From: UBA7692 sp964650845
GTDB lineage: Bacteria > Bacteroidota > Bacteroidia > Chitinophagales > LD1
Assembly (NCBI GenBank): GCA_964650845.1
Contig: CAZYXR010000001.1
Span: forward strand, 55,037-119,036
DNA length: 64,000 nucleotides
Direction of reading: 5' to 3'
The position numbers were made by a program, and so were the translations under genes. The notes under the pieces are model-generated. The model ran no database searches and was not told where the DNA came from. It saw nothing but the letters and a program-made list of their open reading frames with translations. This document shows, piece by piece, positions 9,793 through 18,614 of this stretch; within the stretch, counting starts at the first letter, position 1; each line of letters opens with the position of its first letter.

Positions 9793-10869
9793 TTAAGCAA
9801 TCATTCCGCCTTCTTTTAGTTTTTCCGATTGCTCGGCTACTGCAAGCGCTTCCAACATATCTTGAATTTCGCCATTCATAAAAGCATCGAGGTTATAGAT
9901 GCTCATATTGATACGATGGTCGGTAATGCGCCCTTGTGGATAATTGTAAGTTCTAATTTTTGCACTGCGGTCGCCTGTACTTACCAGCGTTTTTCTGCGT
10001 CCTGCAATTTCGGCTTCGTGTTTGCGCACTGCTGCTTCGTAGATGCGTGTTTTCAGCATTTTCATAGCGTGTTCGCGGTTCTTGTGCTGGCTTCTTTCGG
10101 CTTGGCACTCAACTACTACACCAGTGGGAATGTGCGTTAAGCGCACCGCACTTTCGGTTCTGTTTACGTGCTGCCCGCCAGCACCACTTGCACGAAAAAC
10201 ATCTAAGCGAATATCCGCTTCGTTTACATCTACTTCCACTTCATCGGCCTCGGGCAACACCGCCACCGATGCAGCCGAGGTGTGTACCCTGCCTTGCGCT
10301 TCAGTTTTTGGCACGCGCTGTACACGATGCACACCGCTCTCAAATTTCAAGGTGCCATACACATTGGTTCCCGAAACCTCCAACACAATTTCTTTATATC
10401 CGCCCACTGTTCCTTCGCTGGCGTTTACAAGGCTTACTCCCCAACCTTTCAACTCGCAAAAGCGCGTGTACATTCGCAGCAAATCGCCCGCAAAAATACT
10501 GGCTTCATCGCCTCCGGTACCCGCGCGAATTTCGAGCATTACATTCTTTTCATCTTCGGGATCTTTGGGTACAAGCAACTTTTTTAGCTCCTCTTCTATT
10601 TTTTCTTTTTCGCTCTCCTGCTGTTCCAAATCCTGCTTTGCCATTTCGCGAAACTCTTCATCCTTTTCTTTGCTGAGAATTTCTTTGTTGTTGTCAATAT
10701 TGCCCAACACCAATTTGTAGCGGTCGTAAGCATTTACCACTTCTTCTAACTCGCGATACTCTTTGTTGAGTTTAGTGAATTGTTTCATATCGGCAGTAGC
10801 ACCCGGGTCGGATAGCATTTTGCCTACTTCAATAAACCTGCCTTTAAGAGATTCTAACTGTGAATACAT
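9793..10869 (-). CDS. prfA: Peptide chain release factor 1
   Basis: RF1 terminates translation at UAA and UAG. The 358-residue protein contains the stop-codon-reading P-x-T motif (PKT at 187-189 within RVPKTEAQGR) and the peptidyl-tRNA hydrolysis motif GGQ at 231-233 in SGAGGQHVN. The N-terminal coiled helical domain (1-~100) is complete. The PKT rather than an SPF motif makes it RF1, not RF2. Start ATG at 10867-10869; a TATTTTCG box lies 24 bp upstream. It probably cotranscribes with ribE. Confidence 0.96.
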   Translation of the reverse strand: MYSQLESLKGRFIEVGKMLSDPGATADMKQFTKLNKEYRELEEVVNAYDRYKLVLGNIDNNKEILSKEKDEEFREMAKQDLEQQESEKEKIEEELKKLLVPKDPEDEKNVMLEIRAGTGGDEASIFAGDLLRMYTRFCELKGWGVSLVNASEGTVGGYKEIVLEVSGTNVYGTLKFESGVHRVQRVPKTEAQGRVHTSAASVAVLPEADEVEVDVNEADIRLDVFRASGAGGQHVNRTESAVRLTHIPTGVVVECQAERSQHKNREHAMKMLKTRIYEAAVRKHEAEIAGRRKTLVSTGDRSAKIRTYNYPQGRITDHRINMSIYNLDAFMNGEIQDMLEALAVAEQSEKLKEGGMIA

Positions 10870-10892
10870 ATTGTTTTACCGCTAACGGAGCG

Positions 10893-10900
10893 CGAAAATA
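10893..10900 (-). promoter_or_regulatory. Candidate -7 box for prfA
   Basis: Read on the minus strand this is TATTTTCG, one mismatch from TAnnTTTG. The same TTCG variant occurs before carB and fumC. It lies 24 bp upstream of the prfA ATG. Confidence 0.35.
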
Positions 10901-10990
10901 ACATTTCAATGCTAAAGCAATTCAACATAGACTGCAATCGGCATTTTTTATTGAAATTGCTTTCATCAAAACCTCTTCTGTATAAAACAA

Positions 10991-11025
10991 AAAAGCCGCC
11001 TCAAAGCAAAATTGAGGCGGCTTTT
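10991..11025 (-). terminator. Strong intrinsic terminator, 14-bp perfect stem
   Basis: Arms 10991-11004 and 11012-11025 are perfectly complementary (core GCCGCCTCAA / TTGAGGCGGC) around a 7-nt loop. A T tract follows the stem on the minus strand, where it ends the transcript of the exported-protein gene at 11043-12098. The A/T flanks would also allow function on the plus strand. Confidence 0.9.
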
Positions 11026-11042
11026 AAAAATAATTATCAGCC

Positions 11043-12098
11043 TTACGGTTTATACATTACAAAGTGGAAACCCAAGCCTTGTACTGCCGTGCCTGATGTA
11101 TTAAACAGTTTTACAAGTAACTTACCACCTACCGCATCATTTACCGGAATAGTGGCCCCGCCTGCAAAAGGTGTAACGATAGTTACAAATCCATTATGCG
11201 AATATGACTCTCCTGTAATAGTAATCTCATATCTTGAATTACCAGCATTCCAAGTAGCCGCAACATTTCCAGTACTTGCAGATACAACTCCAGCATTATT
11301 TACAAAACCATAAGCAATTGGCACTAAATTGGCAGCGCCTGTTGACCTGCGTTGATATTCGCCATTGGTTTCAAAATCGCCATTGGTGTGTATTTGCGCA
11401 ACAGCCACCCCCCCTCTTTCAAACTCAATAAATTGTGCATTATCTGGCGCAGTGCTTGGCACACTCAAGCTAATAACATCGTTGTTTGCCCTAATGCTAT
11501 CTGTTTCCATTTTAAGCATTTCCGCAGGGCTATTGTTGTTTTTACCACCTTTTTTAAACAATACAACTCCATTAGAAGTAGAATCTATTACGGTAAATTT
11601 TGCCAATGATGATGTTGTTGCTCCTACTTCTACCTTTCCAGAATTAGTATTGTTGATATTGTTACCACTGGTACTCCACTCGCTGTTTGCAACAGAGCCC
11701 GCAACCAAGGCATAAGGCACACTCAACAATTCGGTAGTGCCCATGTCTTGATAGTTTGAACCTGCCGCAGGATCCAGTTCTACTTGCAAAAAGTGTTTAT
11801 TGCTTCCCCAGCTAAGGTTGGCAAAAGTGCTGGTAGGCAAGCTACCTTTACCTACTTCTAAGTTGAACAAACCAAATTGGTTGGTTGTTGCTTGATGTGT
11901 TTCTTGATAAACGTTGGTGCCACCTGCAGTGCCTGTGCGAATGGTAAGGCGCACATTAACATTTTGATTAGAAAGAACCTGACCGCTGCTATTGCGGGCT
12001 ACGGCTTGATAGTTAAATGCTTGTGGTGCTTGCGCAATTACTGCTGAACTAATAAACAAACAAGCTGCTGTAAATATTGAAAGTAAAGAGTTTTTCAT
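11043..12098 (-). CDS. Exported protein of the AFNYQAVAR type, function unknown
   Basis: The 351-residue protein begins with a signal peptide (MKNSLLSIFTAACLFISS... cleaved near AQA). It is followed by APQAFNYQAVARNSSG, a stretch common at the mature N-terminus of many secreted Bacteroidota proteins, and a beta-rich ~110-residue domain ending in LLSVPYALVAGSV. The middle is low-complexity beta sequence. No T9SS sorting domain is visible at the C-terminus (ends HFVMYKP). The architecture recalls stalk/head surface fibres, but I assign no function. It precedes a perfect terminator and follows, in the same direction, a small T9SS cargo protein. Confidence 0.75.
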   Translation of the reverse strand: MKNSLLSIFTAACLFISSAVIAQAPQAFNYQAVARNSSGQVLSNQNVNVRLTIRTGTAGGTNVYQETHQATTNQFGLFNLEVGKGSLPTSTFANLSWGSNKHFLQVELDPAAGSNYQDMGTTELLSVPYALVAGSVANSEWSTSGNNINNTNSGKVEVGATTSSLAKFTVIDSTSNGVVLFKKGGKNNNSPAEMLKMETDSIRANNDVISLSVPSTAPDNAQFIEFERGGVAVAQIHTNGDFETNGEYQRRSTGAANLVPIAYGFVNNAGVVSASTGNVAATWNAGNSRYEITITGESYSHNGFVTIVTPFAGGATIPVNDAVGGKLLVKLFNTSGTAVQGLGFHFVMYKP

Positions 12099-12126
12099 AA
12101 CAATTGTTTTTTGTGTTTTTAAAAAA

Positions 12127-12609
12127 TTATCGGTTTATTATGAGGGTGAAGGTTTTGCGAAATTTATTATCGGCTCCCGAAAGCGAAAGATGATAAGTGG
12201 CTGCGGCATAACTTTCTACATCAATAGAAGTTTTTTCGGTGCCAAGCATGGTAAACTCTTTTACCACCTTACCTTGCATATCGGTAAGCACTCCTTTAAT
12301 ACTTTGGTAGTCGCTTGCTGCCTCTACAAACACCTCGCGGTTAGCAGGGTTTGGAAAAACATTGATACGACCTTCAAAAGTACCTTCGGTAATGCCTACG
12401 CTAACATCAACGGGTTGATGAAAACCTTGAGTGAGAATACTGCTACCACCTGTGGCTGTAGTTACTGCTACCTCGCCCACGGTATAACTTAGTTGAACTG
12501 TACCTGCCGAAGCATGGTTGCCTGCGCTTGCTACAACCGTTGGCGATAAACTTTGTGCTGCCACCGCCAGCGGCAATGCAAATACGAAAAAGATAGATTG
12601 CTTTTTCAT
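12127..12609 (-). CDS. Small T9SS cargo protein (type A sorting domain)
   Basis: The 160-residue protein has a signal peptide (MKKQSIFFVFALPLAVAAQS), a short region with LSYTVGEVAVTT and ILTQGFHQP as in many Bacteroidota secreted proteins, and a C-terminal T9SS type A sorting domain from about residue 80 (INVFPNPANREVFVE ... KTFTLIINR). Such proteins are exported by type IX secretion and attached to or released from the surface. The longer frame from 12672 adds 21 residues before a good signal peptide, so I choose the ATG at 12609. It lies 28 bp upstream of the exported protein at 11043-12098 and probably forms an operon with it. Confidence 0.82.
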   Translation of the reverse strand: MKKQSIFFVFALPLAVAAQSLSPTVVASAGNHASAGTVQLSYTVGEVAVTTATGGSSILTQGFHQPVDVSVGITEGTFEGRINVFPNPANREVFVEAASDYQSIKGVLTDMQGKVVKEFTMLGTEKTSIDVESYAAATYHLSLSGADNKFRKTFTLIINR

Positions 12610-12844
12610 GGTTGTGTTGTTTTTAATGAAAAAATGAGGTTTAAATGATTTTCCAAAATCATTGTCAGGCAATAAATGTAATTATTTTTTTTATCAATAT
12701 GTGCAATTGGGCAAAAATCAATTTTCGGGCACTGATAGAACCTGATATTAGATGTGCTTTACCTAACAAAAGCTACTATTGCAGATAGCAAGAACGCTTC
12801 CTATACACACAATAAAAAGTGTATTACCAACAAAACCGCAATTG

Positions 12845-13891
12845 TTATACGGTTGCCTTTTGCGCTCTTCTGTTTCTTTTGTACTCACTGAAAGAAACCA
12901 TTTTTTGCTTTTGCGCATCCCACAAATTTGCTTGCACAGTTTTTAGGCTTTGCAAAAAAGTAATGGTGTTGGTATGCTTTTGAAAAATGGGATTCTCCTT
13001 GTGGCATCTGCGCAAATTGTAATTAGGAATTGCCGGACTTAGGTGATGTATGTGATGATATCCAATATTGCCCGTAAGCCAATGAAACACACGCGGCAAC
13101 TTGTAATAGGTGCTGCCTTTCATTGCAGCCACCACATAATTCCAATTTTCTTTTCCGCTTTTATAAATGTTTTCGTACTGATGCTGGATATAAAAAAACC
13201 AAAGTGCGTACGTGCCAAAGAACAATAAATTGACAAACTGCACCACCAAAAACCGTGTAGGACCCAACAGATAAGCAAACAATGCATATAAACTGATAAA
13301 AAGAATATTGCTTATCAAAACCGTATTTTTTACTTTTTGAAAATATTCTGTTCGCATAAAAGCAAAACGATTGTAAACCACCACGTAAATAAAACCACCG
13401 ATGGTAAACAGATAAAGCGGATTGCGATAAATGCGATACCATATTCTTTTAGCTAAAGGCAACTTCGCATACTCATCGGTAGAAAGGCACTCGATATCAC
13501 CAATATCGCTATACTCCAATTGACCGTTGTGTGCATGATGAAAACTGTGATTTTTTGCCCAATACTTGTATGGAATTAAAGTACAAATACTGCAAATGGT
13601 ACCAATAATATCGTTTGCTTTGCGACTGCGTGTAAAAGAGCTGTGCCCACAATCGTGTTGAATAATAAAAATTCTACCAAGAATAAAACCATTCAAAATA
13701 GCAACTGCCAACGAAAGCCATACAGATTTATCGAACAGATAAAACTGCAAAGCCAAAAGCACTACGTAAAACGAAAAACTATTGGCAATTTGAATCACCG
13801 CCTCCTTTGTGCTTGGAATTTGATATTTGCGAATAATGGCATTCCAATTTGCTAAATCTTTGAGCAACTGCTCCTTATTAAATGAACTCAC
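12845..13891 (-). CDS. Membrane fatty acid desaturase
   Basis: The 348-residue integral membrane protein has three histidine boxes of the di-iron desaturase superfamily: HDCGHSS (about 79), HSFHHA (about 115) and HHIHH (about 278). Several hydrophobic helices lie between them. Box spacing and the sequence IGYHHIHHLSPAIPNYNL resemble delta-12/omega-6-type acyl-lipid desaturases. It would introduce a double bond into membrane fatty acids using ferredoxin or a similar donor; position is not determinable. The start is GTG at 13889-13891. It is divergent from carB. Confidence 0.88.
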   Translation of the reverse strand: MSSFNKEQLLKDLANWNAIIRKYQIPSTKEAVIQIANSFSFYVVLLALQFYLFDKSVWLSLAVAILNGFILGRIFIIQHDCGHSSFTRSRKANDIIGTICSICTLIPYKYWAKNHSFHHAHNGQLEYSDIGDIECLSTDEYAKLPLAKRIWYRIYRNPLYLFTIGGFIYVVVYNRFAFMRTEYFQKVKNTVLISNILFISLYALFAYLLGPTRFLVVQFVNLLFFGTYALWFFYIQHQYENIYKSGKENWNYVVAAMKGSTYYKLPRVFHWLTGNIGYHHIHHLSPAIPNYNLRRCHKENPIFQKHTNTITFLQSLKTVQANLWDAQKQKMVSFSEYKRNRRAQKATV

Positions 13892-13998
13892 TAAAAAAAC
13901 TGTTTTAAAAAGGGCGACAATGATAACACAAAGAAAGTTCTTATTGCGCTTATATGAATTTATTCACACTATCCACACCACAATTAATTTCTTGCGGC

Positions 13999-14006
13999 TA
14001 TCTTCG
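13999..14006 (+). promoter_or_regulatory. Candidate -7 box for carB
   Basis: TATCTTCG, one mismatch from TAnnTTTG, lies 65 bp upstream of the carB ATG. It shares the TTCG ending with boxes before prfA and fumC. Confidence 0.35.
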
Positions 14007-14070
14007 CACGATTTTTTTGAAGTCGCCATCTTCAAATTCATCGCATTTTCAAATTATCAAATTGCAATAA

Positions 14071-16926
14071 ATGCCTCGCGACAATTCCATTAAACACATT
14101 TTAATTATCGGCTCCGGCCCAATTGTTATTGGTCAAGCATGCGAATTCGACTACTCGGGCTCGCAAGCCGCCCGCAGTTTGCGCGAAGAAGGCATCGAGA
14201 TATCGCTGCTCAACAGCAATCCGGCTACAATAATGACCGACCCGCTTGTGGCAGATAATGTTTACCTCGAACCGATTTCTATTGATAGCATTATTAAGAT
14301 ATTAGAGGAGCAAAAACAACGCGGTCATGCCATTGATTCGGTGTTGCCAACCATGGGCGGGCAAACAGCCTTGAACCTCTACATGGAGGCAAACGAGCTG
14401 AAGATTTGGGAAAAATATGGCGTAAAGGTTTTAGGAGCAGATGCAAAGGCAATTCAAAAAACCGAAGATCGCGAAGAATATCGCAAATGGATGATTGAAT
14501 TGGGAATAGGCGTGGCACCGGGCATCACATGCAACTCGTTTTTAGAAGGCAAGGAAGCAGCACAAAAAACAGGATTCCCCTTGGTAATACGCCCTTCGTT
14601 CACATTGGGCGGCTCGGGCGGCTCTTTTGTACACACCAAAGAAGAGTTTGATGAAAAACTAAAACGCGGCTTAGAGGCATCGCCTGTGCACGAAGTTTTA
14701 GTAGAAAAAGCAGTACTTGGTTGGAAAGAGTTTGAACTGGAAGTAATGAAAGACGCAGTGGGTAACTTTGTGGTAATCTGCACGGTTGAAAACTTCGACC
14801 CAATGGGCATTCACACCGGAGATTCAATAACTGTAGCACCAGCTATGACATTGAGCGACACCGTTTATCAACGTATGCGCGAATATTCAAAAAGAATGAT
14901 TTGCGATTTACCAGGCTTTGCGGGCGGTTGCAACATTCAGTTTTCGGTAGATCCGGTTACTGAAGATATTATCTCTATTGAAATGAACCCACGCGTTTCG
15001 CGCTCTTCTGCATTGGCAAGTAAAGCTACAGGCTACCCAATTGCAAAAATTGCCGCAAAATTGGCTATTGGCTACACACTTGATGAACTAAAGAACCAAA
15101 TCACCAAAACAACATCAGCATTTTTTGAGCCTGCCTTAGATTATGTAATTGTAAAAATTCCCCGTTGGAATTTCGACAAATTTGCAGGCTGCGATGACAC
15201 ACTCGGCTTGCAAATGAAAGCCGTAGGCGAAGTAATGGGCATAGGCAGAAACTTTCAGGAAGCACTGCAAAAAGCTTGTCAATCGTTAGAAAACAACCGT
15301 ATTGGTTTGGGCAGCGATGGCAAACAATGGGTAAGCCCCGATGACATGTTGCAAGGAATAAAAAATGCCTCATGGGATAGACTTTTCCGAATTTACGATG
15401 CACTAAAACTTGGCGTGCCTTTAAAAACTATCCAAGATATTACTCGCATTGACCCTTGGTTTTTGAACCAAATTATGGAATTGGTTGAAGTAGAACGCAC
15501 CTATCGCAAACGCGAGTTGGCGAGCATCACAGCCGATGAAATGTTTGACCTAAAACAAAAAGGTTACAGCGATTTACAATTGGCATACCTTACCAAAACC
15601 ACCGAAGATGAAGTTTACAACCATCGTACCAAGCAGCTTGGAGTTCGCAGAATATACAAACTGGTAGATACTTGTGCAGCAGAGTTTGAGGCCTTAACAC
15701 CATACTACTATTCTTCGTTTGAAAAAACATCCAACAATGCTTCTTTAGAAACAAACGAAAGCAGCGTCTCTTCGAAAAAGAAAATTATTGTTCTCGGTTC
15801 CGGTCCCAACCGAATCGGTCAAGGTATAGAATTCGATTATTGCTGCGTACATGGTGTGCTGGCAATTAAAGAAGCAGGCTATGAAGCCATCATGATGAAC
15901 TGCAATCCTGAAACCGTTTCCACCGACCCCGACATTGCCGATAAACTCTACTTCGAGCCGGTGTTTTGGGAACATTTGCGCGAGTTGATTGAGCACGAAA
16001 AACCCGAAGGTGTGATTGTGCAATTGGGTGGGCAAACGGCTTTAAAACTTTCCAAAAACTTACACGAAAGCGGCATTAAAATCATCGGCTCTTCGTATGA
16101 AGCTATGGACATTGCCGAAGACCGCGAACGCTTTTCTGATTTGCTGAAAGAATTGGATATCCCTTACCCAGATTATGGTGCTGCAAAAAATGCCGAAGAA
16201 GCGCTGGAAGTGGCGCACCGCGTGGGTTATCCGGTGTTGGTTCGCCCAAGTTATGTTTTGGGTGGTCAGCGCATGAGGATTGTGATTAACGATGAAGAAC
16301 TCACGAAAAGTGTAGTCAGCATTCTCAAATTTTTCCCCGACAATAATATTCTGATTGACCACTTCCTCGACCGAGCCGAAGAAGCCGAAATTGATGCCAT
16401 TTATGATGGCGAACAAGTGGAAATAATGGGCGTGATGGAACATGTGGAACCTGCGGGCATTCACAGTGGCGACAGCAACGCCATGTTGCCACCTTACAAC
16501 CTCAGCGAAAAAGTGCAGCACGATATGCGCGACTACACCCGCAGAATCGCCAAAGCCTTAGACATTCGCGGACTCATCAACATTCAGTTTGCCATCAAAA
16601 ACGAAAAGGTGTATGTGATTGAAGCCAACCCGCGCGCGAGCCGCACCACCCCATTCATTTGCAAAGCCTACGGAGTGCCATACCTCAATTACGCCACCAA
16701 AGTGATGATGGGCACCAACAAGATTAAAGACTTCACCTACTTTAAACGATTGATTGGCTATGCGGTAAAAGAGCCTGTATTTAGCTTCGATAAATTCCCG
16801 GGTGTGAGCCGCGAATTAGGCCCCGAAATGAAATCAACCGGTGAAGCCATCCGCTTTATCAAAGACCTTTACGACCCGTGGTTTCGCGATTTGTATAAGA
16901 AAAAGAGCATGATGCTGAGTAAGTAA
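14071..16926 (+). CDS. carB: Carbamoyl-phosphate synthase large chain, without allosteric domain
   Basis: The large chain makes carbamoyl phosphate from bicarbonate, ammonia (from the CarA glutaminase) and two ATP, for pyrimidines and arginine. The two homologous halves are clear: the first starts HILIIGSGPIVIGQACEFDYSG, the second near residue 570 KIIVLGSGPNRIGQGIEFDY. Each has an ATP-grasp domain (GFPLVIRPSFTLGG and GYPVLVRPSYVLGG). At 951 residues it ends just after the second carbamate domain and lacks the ~130-residue MGS-like domain that binds UMP/ornithine in E. coli CarB (about 1070). I recall ~950-residue CarB in other Flavobacteria-like taxa, so this is probably lineage-typical. No carA is in the window. 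Confidence 0.96.
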   Translation: MPRDNSIKHILIIGSGPIVIGQACEFDYSGSQAARSLREEGIEISLLNSNPATIMTDPLVADNVYLEPISIDSIIKILEEQKQRGHAIDSVLPTMGGQTALNLYMEANELKIWEKYGVKVLGADAKAIQKTEDREEYRKWMIELGIGVAPGITCNSFLEGKEAAQKTGFPLVIRPSFTLGGSGGSFVHTKEEFDEKLKRGLEASPVHEVLVEKAVLGWKEFELEVMKDAVGNFVVICTVENFDPMGIHTGDSITVAPAMTLSDTVYQRMREYSKRMICDLPGFAGGCNIQFSVDPVTEDIISIEMNPRVSRSSALASKATGYPIAKIAAKLAIGYTLDELKNQITKTTSAFFEPALDYVIVKIPRWNFDKFAGCDDTLGLQMKAVGEVMGIGRNFQEALQKACQSLENNRIGLGSDGKQWVSPDDMLQGIKNASWDRLFRIYDALKLGVPLKTIQDITRIDPWFLNQIMELVEVERTYRKRELASITADEMFDLKQKGYSDLQLAYLTKTTEDEVYNHRTKQLGVRRIYKLVDTCAAEFEALTPYYYSSFEKTSNNASLETNESSVSSKKKIIVLGSGPNRIGQGIEFDYCCVHGVLAIKEAGYEAIMMNCNPETVSTDPDIADKLYFEPVFWEHLRELIEHEKPEGVIVQLGGQTALKLSKNLHESGIKIIGSSYEAMDIAEDRERFSDLLKELDIPYPDYGAAKNAEEALEVAHRVGYPVLVRPSYVLGGQRMRIVINDEELTKSVVSILKFFPDNNILIDHFLDRAEEAEIDAIYDGEQVEIMGVMEHVEPAGIHSGDSNAMLPPYNLSEKVQHDMRDYTRRIAKALDIRGLINIQFAIKNEKVYVIEANPRASRTTPFICKAYGVPYLNYATKVMMGTNKIKDFTYFKRLIGYAVKEPVFSFDKFPGVSRELGPEMKSTGEAIRFIKDLYDPWFRDLYKKKSMMLSK

Positions 16927-16954
16927 AACTCGGAATTTGAAAAAACTGAGTTAG

Positions 16955-18427
16955 CTATTGATATTTTGCAACTGAAAATACTGCCTTTTTATTGCTTGAA
17001 GTTACTTCAATAAAATAGATACCTGGCCGACCAAATACTTGGTATTGTATTTTGTGTTGTTGCAACGGATATTGCGCAACATTTACTGTTTGTCCAAGTT
17101 CATTCTTTTGTGTAACGGTTACGTCAAAACACTCGCCTTCTAAATCTATATTTAACAGCCCCGCTGTAGGGTTAGGATATGCTTTTATGTTTATGCCAAA
17201 AGTATTTTCTGAAACTCCTGAAACAAATGTGTATGAGAACACTCTGGTCTTGCCAGCATTAACCTGACCATTGCCAATATCTGAATTTGCTCCAACGCCC
17301 ACTGTGTTTGTGTCGGGCATGCTAACAGAAATCCCCATTTTCCCGTCTTCGTAATTACCTTCCATGTTAGTTCCTTTTTGAACCCACGCAGTTCCGTTCC
17401 AAACAAAAACCCGCACGTGGCCGGCATTAAACACAGTGCCATTATTTAGCGGTGCGCCTATTGCAACTGTATTGGCATCGGGCATGCTTACCGAAGTTCC
17501 CGATTCGTCAGAAACTCCTTCACCGTCAATATCAGAGCCCTTTTGAACCCAACTGGTATCAACCCAACTATAAATGCGTACATGACCCTTCAAAGATCCT
17601 TGATCGCTATTTTTAGGAGCACCTATAGCCACTGTATTACTATCGGGCATGCTTACTGTTTTTCCTGACATATCATCACTGTCTTCACCGTCTATATCAC
17701 TTCCTTTCTGCACCCAATCAGTTCCGCTCCATCTGAATATTCTTACATGACCTGAATTGTTTCCGTTCCCATCATTTTTTGCTGCACCAATAGCAACTGT
17801 GTTACTATCGGGCATACTGACAGTGTTTCCAAATTCATCACTATTAGCTTCTCCCAATATTTGTGTTCCTTTTTGAACCCAGGCAGTTCCATTCCAAGTA
17901 AATACGCGGACTTGTCCCTGTGCAGTTCCGTAAAAAATAGCGCCTATGGCAACCGTGTTGTTGTCGGGCATGCTTACCGAATATCCGGATAGGTCGCCAT
18001 AATTACCTCCTTCAATATCTGCACCCTTTTGCGTCCAAGTATTTCCATTCCAAGAAAACACGCGTACATGACCGGCATCATTAGCTTTTCCATCATTATA
18101 AGGTGCGCCTATGGCAACAGTATTGTTATCTCCCATACTCACCGACCAGCCAGACCAATCATTTGCCGCTTCTCCGTTTATATCGCTACCTTTTTGAATC
18201 CACGAGTTTCCATTCCATGAAAACACCCGTGTTTGCCCCGACATGTTTCCGTTTACTTTGCTTGCGTAAGCGCCAATTGCTATGGTGCTGTTATCGGGCA
18301 TACTAACTGAATTACCCGACCGCTCGCCAATAGTTGTTCCCTGTATATCAGCACCCATTTTTGTTTGAGCAATTGCATTGTAACTTAATAGTAAGATGCT
18401 CGATAAGAATAGAAAAGATGTTTTCAT
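16955..18427 (-). CDS. Repeat-rich T9SS cargo protein (FG-GAP-like repeats)
   Basis: The 490-residue protein has a signal peptide and then about seven repeats of 50-57 residues. Each repeat has a G-x-x-VSMPDxNTVAIGA core, a GHVRVFxWNG strand and a WVQKGxDIxGE end, which suggests a beta-propeller of FG-GAP or similar blades. The last ~80 residues (INIKAYPNPTAGLLNIDLEG ... AVFSVAKYQ) are a T9SS type A sorting domain. The repeats are nearly identical, so recombination between them could change copy number. Surface-exposed or released; ligand unknown. Confidence 0.82.
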   Translation of the reverse strand: MKTSFLFLSSILLLSYNAIAQTKMGADIQGTTIGERSGNSVSMPDNSTIAIGAYASKVNGNMSGQTRVFSWNGNSWIQKGSDINGEAANDWSGWSVSMGDNNTVAIGAPYNDGKANDAGHVRVFSWNGNTWTQKGADIEGGNYGDLSGYSVSMPDNNTVAIGAIFYGTAQGQVRVFTWNGTAWVQKGTQILGEANSDEFGNTVSMPDSNTVAIGAAKNDGNGNNSGHVRIFRWSGTDWVQKGSDIDGEDSDDMSGKTVSMPDSNTVAIGAPKNSDQGSLKGHVRIYSWVDTSWVQKGSDIDGEGVSDESGTSVSMPDANTVAIGAPLNNGTVFNAGHVRVFVWNGTAWVQKGTNMEGNYEDGKMGISVSMPDTNTVGVGANSDIGNGQVNAGKTRVFSYTFVSGVSENTFGINIKAYPNPTAGLLNIDLEGECFDVTVTQKNELGQTVNVAQYPLQQHKIQYQVFGRPGIYFIEVTSSNKKAVFSVAKYQ

Positions 18428-18614
18428 ATGTGTCTTTGTTGATTAAGCTAACCAAATATGTAAATTATTTTTACTGCATCAAAGCATCTATCACTACTTA
18501 ACAAAAGCGCTTTATGCTTTGCGTGTAGATAAAGTCGGTTCCGCGATTTGTATAATGATATTGAGTAATTAATCGGCATTGCTATTTTATTGAGCAACGT
18601 TTACCGCGTACAAA

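Noticed and set aside
12800..12826. Terminator upstream of the desaturase 3' end
   Set aside because: The ATACAC/GTGTAT arms give only a 6-bp weak stem without a T tract.
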